A stretch of 64,000 nucleotides of DNA from Candidatus Solirubrobacter pratensis. GTDB taxonomy: Bacteria > Actinomycetota > Thermoleophilia > Solirubrobacterales > Solirubrobacteraceae. The DNA is taken from positions 1 through 64,000 of the forward strand of contig NZ_KE384482.1 in NCBI RefSeq assembly GCF_000425945.1, read 5' to 3'. The notes under the pieces were generated by a model that was not told the origin of the DNA, did not search any database, and saw only the letters and a program-made list of their open reading frames with translations. Each line of letters starts with the position of its first letter. Within the stretch, counting starts at the first letter, position 1. The position numbers and the translations under genes were made by a program. Shown one piece after another: positions 47,427 through 55,409 of the stretch.

Positions 47427-50400
47427 TGGATCACCACGGGCGAGATGGACACGGGCTGGTGCTGCGTGTAGTCGAGCTGCGCCGCATCGCCGATCACGTC
47501 CACGGCCTTCGGGACCGTGCCGGGATCGACGGTGCAATGCGCGTCGGCGCTCGGCGCCGGGCAGACGCCGAACTGATAGTCCTGCGGGGTCGGCTGGAAG
47601 CCGCGGGCCTGGTCGGAGCTGAACCCGTCCTGGCCCGCCAGCACGACCGCGAACCCCCACCCGGGACCGGGGGTCCCGAGGCTGGCCTTGGTCACGCTGA
47701 ACGTGATGTAGCGGGAGATGTCGTTGGCGCCGATCGTCACCTGCCCGAGCGTGGCGCCGGAGGCGTCGACGTACTGCTGGCCGAAGCCCTGGACCTCGAT
47801 GCGCTTGGTCCATGGCGTGGCCAGGACGTAGTTGCGCGTCGGGAACGCCGCGGCCGTCGAGGCCGGCGACGCTCCGGGGGCGCTGACGTAGACGTCGACC
47901 AGCTGTGCCCCCAGCGGGCTGCCGAAGGTCGGCGACAGGTCGCGCGTGCGGACGCGGAAGATGATCCGGTCGCCCGCGTCGTAGACCTCGAAGCGCTGCA
48001 GGTCATACGCGCCGGCGTGGAAGTCGCCGGCCCTCGGGTACGCGTAGTTGCCGGGACCGTGGTCGTCGCCGTCGGGATCGTCGGCGGCGAACACGAGGGT
48101 GCCGGGCGCGAGGTCATAGACGACCGTGCGCACGGCGCGGGCCGTCGCGCCGCCCGGCGCGGTGGCGACGACGTTGAGCACGGTCGTCCCGCCGGTCAGC
48201 GGCACGTCGACGCTGAAGCTCCCGGACGTCGCCTTCACGCGGCGCGTGATCGCGGTGTGGTCGTCCTGGTTGACGGCGCCGACGACGACCGTGTTGCCGG
48301 GCGCCGTGGTGCCGGTCACGGTCGTGCCGCCGCTCGCCGGCGAGCGGTCGGCGGGCGCGGTGACGGTCAGCGCCGTCTGCTTCTGGCTGTGCTTGACGTA
48401 GCGGTCGGTCGTGTAGTCCGGCCGGTCGAGGACCTTGCCGGCCGAGACGTCGAGCATCAGCCGCACGAACTGGCCGGCCGACCACGTCAGCGCGGCCGCC
48501 GAGCCGGCGGGCTTGCCGTTCTCGAAGCCGATCGAGGCGGTCGTCGGGTCGGTGCCGAACAGCGAGCGCGCGATGTCGGGGGCGTCCCACGCCTGCTCGG
48601 GGATCAGGCCCACACCCGAGGCCATCGCGCGCATCGCCTGCAGCCGCTTCACGGCGGCGGCGGTGTCGCCGTTGTCGAGCTCCCACTGGCCGCGCTCGCC
48701 CGCCAGCACCGGCCAGACGTGGCCCGTGCCTTGGTTGGACGGCGCCCACGGGTGGCCGTCGGCGCTGCCGTCGCCGTAGCCGTCGCCGTTGTAGCGCAGG
48801 AAGCCGTCGCCGCTGTCGGTCGTCTTCTTGATCGTCGCGTCCACGACCGCGAGCGAGCGGACGATGTCGGCGTCGTCCTTCGGCAGCAGCCCGAGCCGCG
48901 CGAACTCCAGGAAGCCCTGGTCGATGACCTCGCGCTGGTCGAGCGTCGGGCCGCCGTTGCCGACGTTGTAGGTGATCGCGGCGTTCGGGTCGCCGGTCTT
49001 GGAGAGGCGGATGAAGTACGGGTCCGGGCTCTTGGGGCCGTTCGTCGTGAGCGTCCAGGCCTTCAGGTTGCGCTGGAACTCGTCGGCGACGCCGCGCCAG
49101 AGCGCCGCGGAGTCGGCATCGCCGTTGATGTCGGCGATCCGCGCGGCCGCCAGCAGGCCCGCGATCTCGGCCGAGATCGTCGACGGCGAGTAGCCGCTCT
49201 GCTCCTCCCAGCGCTCCGGCCCGAACGCCGGGCCGTGCGTGGCGACGAAGTTCGCCGCGGGCTTGATGTGGTCGGCGTAGTAGCTCTTGGACGTCAGCCC
49301 GACGGCGAGCGCCATCACGAGCGGGTAGGCGCACTCGTCGAGCTGCGTGTTGAAGGAGTCCGGCGCCGGCTTGCCGTTGGTGAGGCTGTTGCGCGGCATC
49401 GAGCCGTCCGGCAGTTGCTGGCGCTCGAACAGGAATCGCGTCATGTCACGCGCGGTCGCGCGGTCGCCCGCGTAGAAGGCGGCGGTCCACGCCTCATAGA
49501 GGTCGCGCGCGAACACCTCGCGGTAGGAGCCGAAGTACGTGTTGGCGGGGTCGCCGGCGGAGATCGCCTGGCCCCACGGCGACGCCCACGCGGCGGCGGT
49601 CGCGCCAGGGAAGGTCTTGTCCTCGGCGCCCTTGACGTAGTCGGCGCTGAGGTAGTACTCGTCGAGCAGCGCGTCCCAGTCGCGCGGCGAGATCCCGTGC
49701 GGGCGATCGGGCCGCTGAAGGCGCGCGTTGTACGCGTGCCAGCCGCGGTCGTAGCCGGCCTGCGTGAGCCACTGCGGCTCACGCAGCGAGCCGCGCGTGG
49801 CGCTCAGCGCGGCGTCCTGGGTCGAGCCGAAGCCGAGCGCGACGGTGAACGCGCCGTCGCGGCCGAGGTCGACCTGCCCGGTCTGCACGAGATTGCCCTT
49901 GCTCGCGTCGGCGTAGGTGCTCGTGAGCGCGTGCGACGCTTTGAGCTGGGTGAGCCCGTCGCTGGGCGAGCCGGCGAAGCCGTTGGAGACCTGGGTGAAG
50001 CCGGCGTCGAGCGCCGAGAAGACCGGCTGGGCGTAGTCGCGATTGGCCGCGTTGGTGGCGGTGACCGTGTCCGAGCCGACGAGCACGTGGCCGGCGACGG
50101 TGCCGCTGTCGGCGCCCCCATTGCCGTCGCCGCCGCCCCCGTTGCCGTTCAGCGTCGGGTCGAAGCGGACGTAGAGCTTGTAGTCGCGCGTCGTGCCGCG
50201 CAGCGCCTCGAACTTCGAGCGCAGCAGCACCGTCGGACGGTCGGGATCGGTCAGGTAGTCGGTGACGATCCGGTAGCGGCCGCTCTTGGCGGTCGCGGTG
50301 ACGCGACAGGACAGCGAGCGGTCGTCGGGCTGGGAGACCGTGTAGGTCATGTCCCGCGTCTGCAGGTCGGTGAACGACGTGCCGTCGGTCACGACGTACT

Positions 50401-50644
50401 GCAGCGTCTCGTTGTTCGTCGTGTCGTTGGTCGGGTAGTAGACGTCGCTGAGGACGCCGTCGGCGACCGTGAACCAGACCTTGGAGCGCGTGTTCTGCGC
50501 CGTCCCGACGCAGTCCTTGCGGGCCAGGTCGAAGTGCGAGAGCGCTCCGGGACCGCCCGGCGCGGTCTGCGCGAGCGCGCTCGGGACCCAACACGTGAGC
50601 GCGGCTGCCGCGATCGCGGCGCCCGCAAGCAGACGACCCTTCAT
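47423..50644 (-). CDS. Glucodextranase-like glycoside hydrolase family 15 enzyme, secreted
   Basis: A 1073-residue exported enzyme laid out like the four-domain glucodextranase of Arthrobacter globiformis. Signal peptide 1-26; domain N about 27-290 (VWFTVADGVLSDVYYPTND); (alpha/alpha)6 catalytic domain about 300-755 with candidate general acid Glu437 (QLDECAYP) and base Glu650 (GHVWPVLAGERG); an Ig-like domain about 760-845; and a DOMON-like domain C about 850-1073 (FAADDPDGDDHGPGNYAYP). It would release glucose from the ends of alpha-1,6- or alpha-1,4-glucans. A purine-rich ribosome site, GGAGAGG, precedes ATG 50644, and the gene is coupled to the GH3 gene. Confidence 0.88.
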   Translation of the reverse strand: MKGRLLAGAAIAAAALTCWVPSALAQTAPGGPGALSHFDLARKDCVGTAQNTRSKVWFTVADGVLSDVYYPTNDTTNNETLQYVVTDGTSFTDLQTRDMTYTVSQPDDRSLSCRVTATAKSGRYRIVTDYLTDPDRPTVLLRSKFEALRGTTRDYKLYVRFDPTLNGNGGGGDGNGGADSGTVAGHVLVGSDTVTATNAANRDYAQPVFSALDAGFTQVSNGFAGSPSDGLTQLKASHALTSTYADASKGNLVQTGQVDLGRDGAFTVALGFGSTQDAALSATRGSLREPQWLTQAGYDRGWHAYNARLQRPDRPHGISPRDWDALLDEYYLSADYVKGAEDKTFPGATAAAWASPWGQAISAGDPANTYFGSYREVFARDLYEAWTAAFYAGDRATARDMTRFLFERQQLPDGSMPRNSLTNGKPAPDSFNTQLDECAYPLVMALAVGLTSKSYYADHIKPAANFVATHGPAFGPERWEEQSGYSPSTISAEIAGLLAAARIADINGDADSAALWRGVADEFQRNLKAWTLTTNGPKSPDPYFIRLSKTGDPNAAITYNVGNGGPTLDQREVIDQGFLEFARLGLLPKDDADIVRSLAVVDATIKKTTDSGDGFLRYNGDGYGDGSADGHPWAPSNQGTGHVWPVLAGERGQWELDNGDTAAAVKRLQAMRAMASGVGLIPEQAWDAPDIARSLFGTDPTTASIGFENGKPAGSAAALTWSAGQFVRLMLDVSAGKVLDRPDYTTDRYVKHSQKQTALTVTAPADRSPASGGTTVTGTTAPGNTVVVGAVNQDDHTAITRRVKATSGSFSVDVPLTGGTTVLNVVATAPGGATARAVRTVVYDLAPGTLVFAADDPDGDDHGPGNYAYPRAGDFHAGAYDLQRFEVYDAGDRIIFRVRTRDLSPTFGSPLGAQLVDVYVSAPGASPASTAAAFPTRNYVLATPWTKRIEVQGFGQQYVDASGATLGQVTIGANDISRYITFSVTKASLGTPGPGWGFAVVLAGQDGFSSDQARGFQPTPQDYQFGVCPAPSADAHCTVDPGTVPKAVDVIGDAAQLDYTQHQPVSISPVVIQ

Positions 50645-50740
50645 CCCTCTCTCCTCTCCCCCTTGCTACTGGCGACGCGACGCTACCAGGACGGGAGAAA
50701 GTACGCCAGTTTGTGAGTGCGTTTTGACGAAGCTCGTTCG
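50645..50740 (-). promoter_or_regulatory. Relatively AT-rich gap, probable promoter of the two-hydrolase operon
   Basis: This 96-base space is the only real gap on the minus strand between 56608 and 42735 and is clearly richer in A/T than its surroundings. It holds the GGAGAGG ribosome site, a possible TACTTT -10 hexamer at about 50703-50698, and, just past the upstream stop codon, a small inverted repeat ACGAA-GCTCG-TTCGT (50727-50741) that could end the upstream transcript. Confidence 0.4.
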
Positions 50741-51841
50741 TTATGAGGAGACGCGAAGGGCGATGATGCGATCGTCGCCGGGACGCGGCGAGCCGCGGCC
50801 GTCCCGATTCGAGGTCGCCACCCAGAGCGTTCCGTCAGGCGCCGCGACCACGGTGCGGATGCGTCCGTAGCGCCCCGCGAGCAGCTTCGTGGGCTTCCCG
50901 ACGCCCGTGCCGTGCAGTGGGATCCGCCAGACGCACTGGCCTTGGAGCGCCCCGACGTAGAGCGTCGAGCCGACGATCGCGGCACCGCTCGGGGAGGCCT
51001 GCGACGTCGGCCAGGTGACGAGCGGGTTGGTGAACGTGGCGCCCTGCGTGCTCCCCTTGCCCTCGACGACGGGCCAGCCGTAGTTGCGGCCCTTGCGGAT
51101 CAGGTTGACCTCGTCGAACGTGTTCTGGCCGAACTCGCTCGCCCACAGCCGTCCCGAGCGGTCCCAGGCGAGGCCCTGGACGTTGCGGTGGCCCCAGCTC
51201 CAGACGAGCGAGCCGGGGAACGGGTTGCCGGGCGGGACGCTGCCGTCCGGGTTCATGCGCAGGATCTTGCCGTTCAGAGCGCCGCGGTCCTGGGCGAGCG
51301 CGCTGTCGCCGGTCTCCCCCACGCCCGCGTAGAGCTTGCCGTCGGGCCCGAAGGCGATCCTGCCCCCGTTGTGGATCGCGCCGAACTTCAGGCCCGTGAG
51401 GATCGGGTCCAGGCTGCCGCCGAGCTTGAAGCGGGCGATCCGGTTGTCCGAGCTTGTCGTGAAGTACGCGTAGACGAGCTTGTCGGTCGCGTAGGCGGGC
51501 GAGACGGCGAGGCCGAGCAGGCCGCCCTCGCCGGCGTTGACGTTCACGCCCGGGACGCGCATCGCGAGCCGCGGCTTGCCGCCGCCCTTGGGGATCCGCA
51601 GGATCTTCCCGGTCGTGCGCTCGGCCACGAGGGCGTCCCCATCCGGCAGGAACGCGATGCCCCACGGCACGTGCAGGCCGGTGGCGATCGTGCGCCGCGC
51701 GGGGGCGCGCGCGGACGTCGCCGCCGGGGTCGCGTCGGCGCTCGCGTGCGGCGATGGCGTGGCCGTCGCCGCCGGAGAGCTCGACCCGCCGCACGCGGCC
51801 AGCACCACGGCGAGCGTGAGCAGGAGGCTTCGGCGCATCAC
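50741..51841 (-). CDS. PQQ-dependent sugar dehydrogenase-like lipoprotein
   Basis: A 366-residue exported beta-propeller. The lipobox LAACGG with a Cys at residue 17 marks it as a lipoprotein, followed by a Ser/Ala/Thr linker. The propeller has the family blocks HVPWGIAFLPDGDALVAER, GEGGLLGLAVSP, IHNGGRIAFGPDGKLYAGVGETGD, WSWGHRNVQGLAWD and FGQNTFDEVNLI, as in soluble glucose dehydrogenase/aldose sugar dehydrogenase (GSDH family). It probably oxidises a sugar outside the membrane, if PQQ is available; no PQQ synthesis genes are seen. GTG 51841 and ATG 51838 are adjacent starts; the former overlaps the DUF190 gene by 4 bases. Confidence 0.87.
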   Translation of the reverse strand: MMRRSLLLTLAVVLAACGGSSSPAATATPSPHASADATPAATSARAPARRTIATGLHVPWGIAFLPDGDALVAERTTGKILRIPKGGGKPRLAMRVPGVNVNAGEGGLLGLAVSPAYATDKLVYAYFTTSSDNRIARFKLGGSLDPILTGLKFGAIHNGGRIAFGPDGKLYAGVGETGDSALAQDRGALNGKILRMNPDGSVPPGNPFPGSLVWSWGHRNVQGLAWDRSGRLWASEFGQNTFDEVNLIRKGRNYGWPVVEGKGSTQGATFTNPLVTWPTSQASPSGAAIVGSTLYVGALQGQCVWRIPLHGTGVGKPTKLLAGRYGRIRTVVAAPDGTLWVATSNRDGRGSPRPGDDRIIALRVSS

Positions 51842-52746
51842 CCCAGGATGACCGGAACGGTCTCGCTCGTCACCAGTCCCCGCCGCCGTGTCAGTTCGCT
51901 CACGATCGCAAACGACCGCTCAACATGCTCGGGCGTGTCGACGATCACCGTCACGGCCGGCACGCCGCGCCGCAGCTGCAGGATGCGGTCGCCGTGCGGC
52001 TCGTGGTCGCCGTGGAAGCCGAACGCGCCGCGCAGCGTCGTCGCGCCGGCGGTCTGCGCGCCGCGCAGGCGCCGCACGAGCTCGTCGTGGGCGGCATGGT
52101 CGGAGCTGTGCAGCATCAGCTTGTGCCACTCGCCCGCGCGCGGCTCGGGCTCGGCGAGCGCGACGCCGTCGCGCCGGCACACGCGGATCCGCTCGAGCGT
52201 GATCGGCGCGTCCGGGAGCGACTCCAGCGCGCGCGCCACCGCGGCGCCCGCGCCGACCGCGATCACCATCACCGGCACGCCGCCGTTGGGGCCGAAGAAG
52301 CCCGCGCGACGGCGCTCGCCGTCCACCGTGCCGTCGACGCCGAGGAGCGCCGTGGCGCCGTCCAGCCCGCAGTCGCGCAGCCGCACGCACAGCTCGCGGT
52401 AGCCCTCGCCGCGGCCCAGGTAGACGGTCAGCTTGGCCGGCTCCCGCGGCCGCGCCAGCGCCCGCTCCAGCGTGACCAGGCCGCTCTGCTGCAGCGCGCG
52501 CACCTCGGTGGCCAGCGCGTCGATGCGCTCCGGCGCGTCGATCGCGACGGAGACGAGCGGGAGGTCCTCCGACGGCGTCAGCAGGTCGGCGCTGCGCAGC
52601 CGGTGGCGCGCGCCGAAGCCCGCGGAGCCGCGCAGCAGCACGCTCGCCTTCACGCCGTGGCGCCCGTACAGGTCCAGCAGCGCGTCCGAGAGCAGGCGCC
52701 CGCCGGCGCGCTCGCGCTCGCCGAAGTAGGTCGTCAGCTTCATCAC
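51838..52746 (-). CDS. Triple-DUF190 domain protein
   Basis: A 302-residue soluble protein made of three tandem units of about 100 residues with a PII-like ferredoxin fold. Unit 1 is residues 2-100 (KLTTYFGERERAGGRLLSDALLDLYGRHGV, SVLLRGSAGFG), unit 2 about 105-200 (KLTVYLGRGEGYRELCVRL, GGVPVMVIAVG) and unit 3 about 205-302 (HKLMLHSSDHAAHDELVRRL, GVPAVTVIVDTPEHVE). Unit 1 is the canonical DUF190; the others are divergent. DUF190 genes often accompany crcB, and here it directly follows two crcB genes with a 4-base overlap, which suggests regulation of the fluoride channel. Biochemical function unknown. Confidence 0.85.
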   Translation of the reverse strand: MMKLTTYFGERERAGGRLLSDALLDLYGRHGVKASVLLRGSAGFGARHRLRSADLLTPSEDLPLVSVAIDAPERIDALATEVRALQQSGLVTLERALARPREPAKLTVYLGRGEGYRELCVRLRDCGLDGATALLGVDGTVDGERRRAGFFGPNGGVPVMVIAVGAGAAVARALESLPDAPITLERIRVCRRDGVALAEPEPRAGEWHKLMLHSSDHAAHDELVRRLRGAQTAGATTLRGAFGFHGDHEPHGDRILQLRRGVPAVTVIVDTPEHVERSFAIVSELTRRRGLVTSETVPVILG

Positions 52747-53093
52747 AGCGCGCCGCCGATCGCCCGCCCGAGCGCGGCGGTGGCGAGGCCGAGCGCGGCG
52801 CTGAGGACGAGGTTGAGGATTGCGGCGCGCGAGCGCCCCTCCTCAGCCGCGCGCTGGGACTCGAACATCCACGTCGAGAACGTCGTGTACGCGCCGAGCG
52901 CCGCCGTGCCGGCGAGCAGGTAGGCGTCGCCGGTGACGTCGGCGCCGGCGAGCAGCCCGAGCAGGAACGCGCCCGAGAGGTTCACGGCGAGCGTGCCGTT
53001 CGGGAACGCGCCCGACGCGATCGCGCCGTCGAGCAGGAAGCGCGCGCAGGCGCCGGCACCGCCGAGCAGCGCGACCCCGATCCAGACGATCAT
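52743..53093 (-). CDS. crcB: Fluoride channel subunit CrcB/Fluc (second of pair)
   Basis: A 116-residue protein with four membrane helices. Conserved Fluc residues: GGAGACARFLLD in helix 1, the NLSGAFLLGLLAG segment with the pore Asn, and GAYTTFSTWMFES, the helix break that binds the central Na+ with the Phe box. Two Fluc subunits form an antiparallel dimer that exports fluoride. Start ATG 53093, overlapping the preceding crcB stop by 4 bases. Organisms with two different subunits may form a heterodimer. Confidence 0.93.
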   Translation of the reverse strand: MIVWIGVALLGGAGACARFLLDGAIASGAFPNGTLAVNLSGAFLLGLLAGADVTGDAYLLAGTAALGAYTTFSTWMFESQRAAEEGRSRAAILNLVLSAALGLATAALGRAIGGAL

Positions 53094-53473
53094 CGCCGGA
53101 CCAGCCCCGTGGCCACCTGCACGCCGAGGTAGCCGAACAGCACCGACACGCCGAGGTAGGCGGCCGCGGCGCCGTAGCGATCGGCGTCGAGCAGGTCCAG
53201 CAGCTCCAGTTGCAGCGTCGAGAACGTCGTCAGCGCGCCGCAGAAGCCGGTCCCGAGCAACGGGCGGCGATAGGGCGAGGGCGGCAGCCGCTCCTGCAGG
53301 CGCGTGGCGAAGACGCCGAGCGCGAACGCCCCGGCGACGTTGATCAGCAGCGTCGTCCACGGCCACGCGCCGGGATCCGCTCCGAACGCCCGCTCGAGGC
53401 CGGCGCGCGCGAGCGCTCCGACGCAGCCGCCGGCGAAGATCGCCGCCAGCTCCCGCGGGTCGGGCCTCGGCAT
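53090..53473 (-). CDS. crcB: Fluoride channel subunit CrcB/Fluc (first of pair)
   Basis: A 127-residue Fluc protein with four helices: GGCVGALARAGLERAFG, LLINVAGAFALGVFA with the pore Asn, and GFCGALTTFSTLQLELLDLL carrying the TTFS break. It differs clearly from its neighbour, so the two are not a recent duplication. Start ATG 53473 shares one base with the stop of the response regulator gene (TGATG). No fluoride riboswitch is visible upstream because the gene is buried in the operon. Confidence 0.93.
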   Translation of the reverse strand: MPRPDPRELAAIFAGGCVGALARAGLERAFGADPGAWPWTTLLINVAGAFALGVFATRLQERLPPSPYRRPLLGTGFCGALTTFSTLQLELLDLLDADRYGAAAAYLGVSVLFGYLGVQVATGLVRR

Positions 53474-53919
53474 CAGCCGCCGGGCGGCGCGATGTGCCCC
53501 GGGAGCTTGACGACGGTGACGAAGAACTCGTCGATCTGGCGCACGACCTCGATGAAGCGGCTGAAGTCCACCGGCTTGGTCACGTAGGCGTTCGCGTGCA
53601 GGTCGTAGCTGCGCAGGATGTCCTCCTCCGCCTTGGACGTCGTCAGCACGACCACGGGGATCGACCGCAGCGCGGTGTCTGACTTGACCTCTGCGAGCAC
53701 CTCCCGGCCGTCCTTGCGGGGCAGGTTGAGGTCGAGCAGGATCAGGTCCGGGCGCACCTGGGAGGTGCGCAGGAAGTCCATCGCCTCGACGCCGTCGCCG
53801 ACCACGTGCAGCGTGTTGCGGACCTTGTTGTGCTCGAACGCCTCCTGGATGAGCACCACGTCTCCCGGGTCGTCCTCGACGAGCAGGACGGTGATCGGCT
53901 GTGTGTCTGGCGACGTCAT
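53473..53919 (-). CDS. Rcp1-like single-domain response regulator
   Basis: A 148-residue receiver protein without an output domain. Acidic pocket Glu15-Asp16-Asp17, phosphoacceptor Asp63 in LILLDLNLP, the conserved Thr in VVLTTSKAEED and Lys in ANAYVTKPVD. This pattern matches the Rcp1 group that partners phytochrome-like histidine kinases. It overlaps the kinase stop by 4 bases, so the kinase at 53916-55409 is its natural partner; the signal may pass on to a target not encoded here. Confidence 0.92.
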   Translation of the reverse strand: MTSPDTQPITVLLVEDDPGDVVLIQEAFEHNKVRNTLHVVGDGVEAMDFLRTSQVRPDLILLDLNLPRKDGREVLAEVKSDTALRSIPVVVLTTSKAEEDILRSYDLHANAYVTKPVDFSRFIEVVRQIDEFFVTVVKLPGHIAPPGG

Positions 53920-55409
53920 GGGTCCTCCGGTCGGGCGCGCAGAGTGAAGCAGAACGCGGAGCCGGACCGGTGCTCGGCGTCCAGCCACATGCGCCCGCCG
54001 TGGTACTCGACGATCTTCCGGCACATCGCGAGTCCGATGCCGGTGCCCTCGTAGGTCGCGCGCGAGTGCAGCCGCTGGAAGATCACGAAGATGCGGTCGG
54101 CGTACTCGGGATCGATGCCGATCCCGTTGTCCTCGCAGCGGAACGCCCACCATTCGCCGTCGCGCGTCGCGCCGACGCGCACCTCGGGCGGCGCCTCGCC
54201 GCGGAACTTGATCGCGTTGCCGATGAGGTTCTGGAACACGATCCGCAGCAGGCCGGCATCGCCGTGCACGGTCGGCAGCGGACCCGCCTCGATCGTCGCG
54301 CCGCTCTCCTCGATCGCCGTGGCGAGGTCGGCCCGCACGCGCTCGACCAGCTCCTTGCAGTCGACGTCGCCGTGCGGCTGCTCGAGCCGCCCGACGCGCG
54401 AGAACGCCAGCAGGTCGTTGATCAGCGTCTGCATCCGCCGCGCGCCGTCCACGGCGAAGGCGATGTACTGGTCCGCCCGCTCGTCCAGGCGGCCGCCGTA
54501 GCGCTGCTGCAGCAGCTGCGAGAAGCTCGCGACCTTGCGCAGCGGCTCCTGGAGGTCGTGCGAGGCGACGTAGGCGAACTGCTCGAGCTCCTGGTTGGAG
54601 CGCTGCAGGTCCTGCTCGACGACGCGCAGCGCGTCCAGCTCCGCGACGATCCGCCCGCGCATGGCGTCGACGTCCTGGCCGAGCTCGACGACCTCGCGCG
54701 CTCCGGAGCCGGCGACCGGCTCGGAGAAGCTGCCGGAGGCGACGCCGCGCACGCGCGCGGCGAGCCGCAGCAGCGGCTGGACCAGCACGTTGCGCAGGAT
54801 CAGCGCGGCGGCGATCACGGTCAGCAGGATCACGATGCCGGTGCCGATCACCCAGCGCTGGACCGTCGCCGCGCTGTCGTCGAGCCGCGCGCGCGCCGCC
54901 AGCCGCGCGGAGTCGAGCGGTGTGGTGAAGGCCGTGAACGCGACGCGGAAGGCGTCGAAGCGGCGCTTGCCCGCCGCGATCGACTCGGGCCGGCGCGCGA
55001 GCACCGCCCCGGCGGCGAGCTGCCGCTTGGCCGGCTCCGCGTACCGCGTCTGCCAGTCGCGGGCGCGCGCGAGGACCTCCTCGAGCCGCCCGCGCAGCGG
55101 GCGCAGCGCCTCGCTTCCGGCCAGCGCCCGCAGCCGCCGCGCCGCGTCCGCCGCCTCGGCGCGGCCGCGGTCGTACGGAGCGAGGAACTGCGGCTGCGCG
55201 GCGAGCGCGTAGCCGCGGATGCCCGTCTCCTGATCGACCACCGCGCCCTTGAGGTCGGCCGCCGCGATCGCGCCCGGGTCCAGCCTGTCGGCGAGCTGGA
55301 CGCGCGCGTTCGCGAGCCGCCCGAGCGCCACCACGCTCGCGATCGTGCCGACCACGGCGACAATCACCAGCAGGCCCACGCTGAGCGCGAACCACTGGCC
55401 TGCCCTCAC
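53916..55409 (-). CDS. CHASE3-type sensor histidine kinase
   Basis: A 497-residue membrane kinase from GTG 55409. Helix 1 is about residues 6-29; the extracytoplasmic CHASE3 domain (DQETGIRGYALAAQPQFL) is about 40-180; helix 2 about 186-207; a HAMP linker to about 260; HisKA with His284 in SHDLQEPLRK; and the ATPase domain with N-box NLIGNAIKF, G1 DNGIGID and G2 GTGIGLAM, ending near 495. It overlaps the PP2C-type regulator stop by 4 bases and precedes the Rcp1-like receiver. The signal is unknown. Confidence 0.92.
   Translation of the reverse strand: MRAGQWFALSVGLLVIVAVVGTIASVVALGRLANARVQLADRLDPGAIAAADLKGAVVDQETGIRGYALAAQPQFLAPYDRGRAEAADAARRLRALAGSEALRPLRGRLEEVLARARDWQTRYAEPAKRQLAAGAVLARRPESIAAGKRRFDAFRVAFTAFTTPLDSARLAARARLDDSAATVQRWVIGTGIVILLTVIAAALILRNVLVQPLLRLAARVRGVASGSFSEPVAGSGAREVVELGQDVDAMRGRIVAELDALRVVEQDLQRSNQELEQFAYVASHDLQEPLRKVASFSQLLQQRYGGRLDERADQYIAFAVDGARRMQTLINDLLAFSRVGRLEQPHGDVDCKELVERVRADLATAIEESGATIEAGPLPTVHGDAGLLRIVFQNLIGNAIKFRGEAPPEVRVGATRDGEWWAFRCEDNGIGIDPEYADRIFVIFQRLHSRATYEGTGIGLAMCRKIVEYHGGRMWLDAEHRSGSAFCFTLRARPEDP

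Noticed and set aside
47420..50716. A 1098-codon plus-strand open frame opposite the glucodextranase gene
   Set aside because: It is the antisense shadow of a well-supported gene: Arg/Ala/Gly/Val-rich low complexity with no domain, caused by the very high GC content.
53474..53600. A fluoride riboswitch ahead of crcB
   Set aside because: The bases upstream of crcB are coding sequence of the response regulator and I see no match to the crcB RNA motif.
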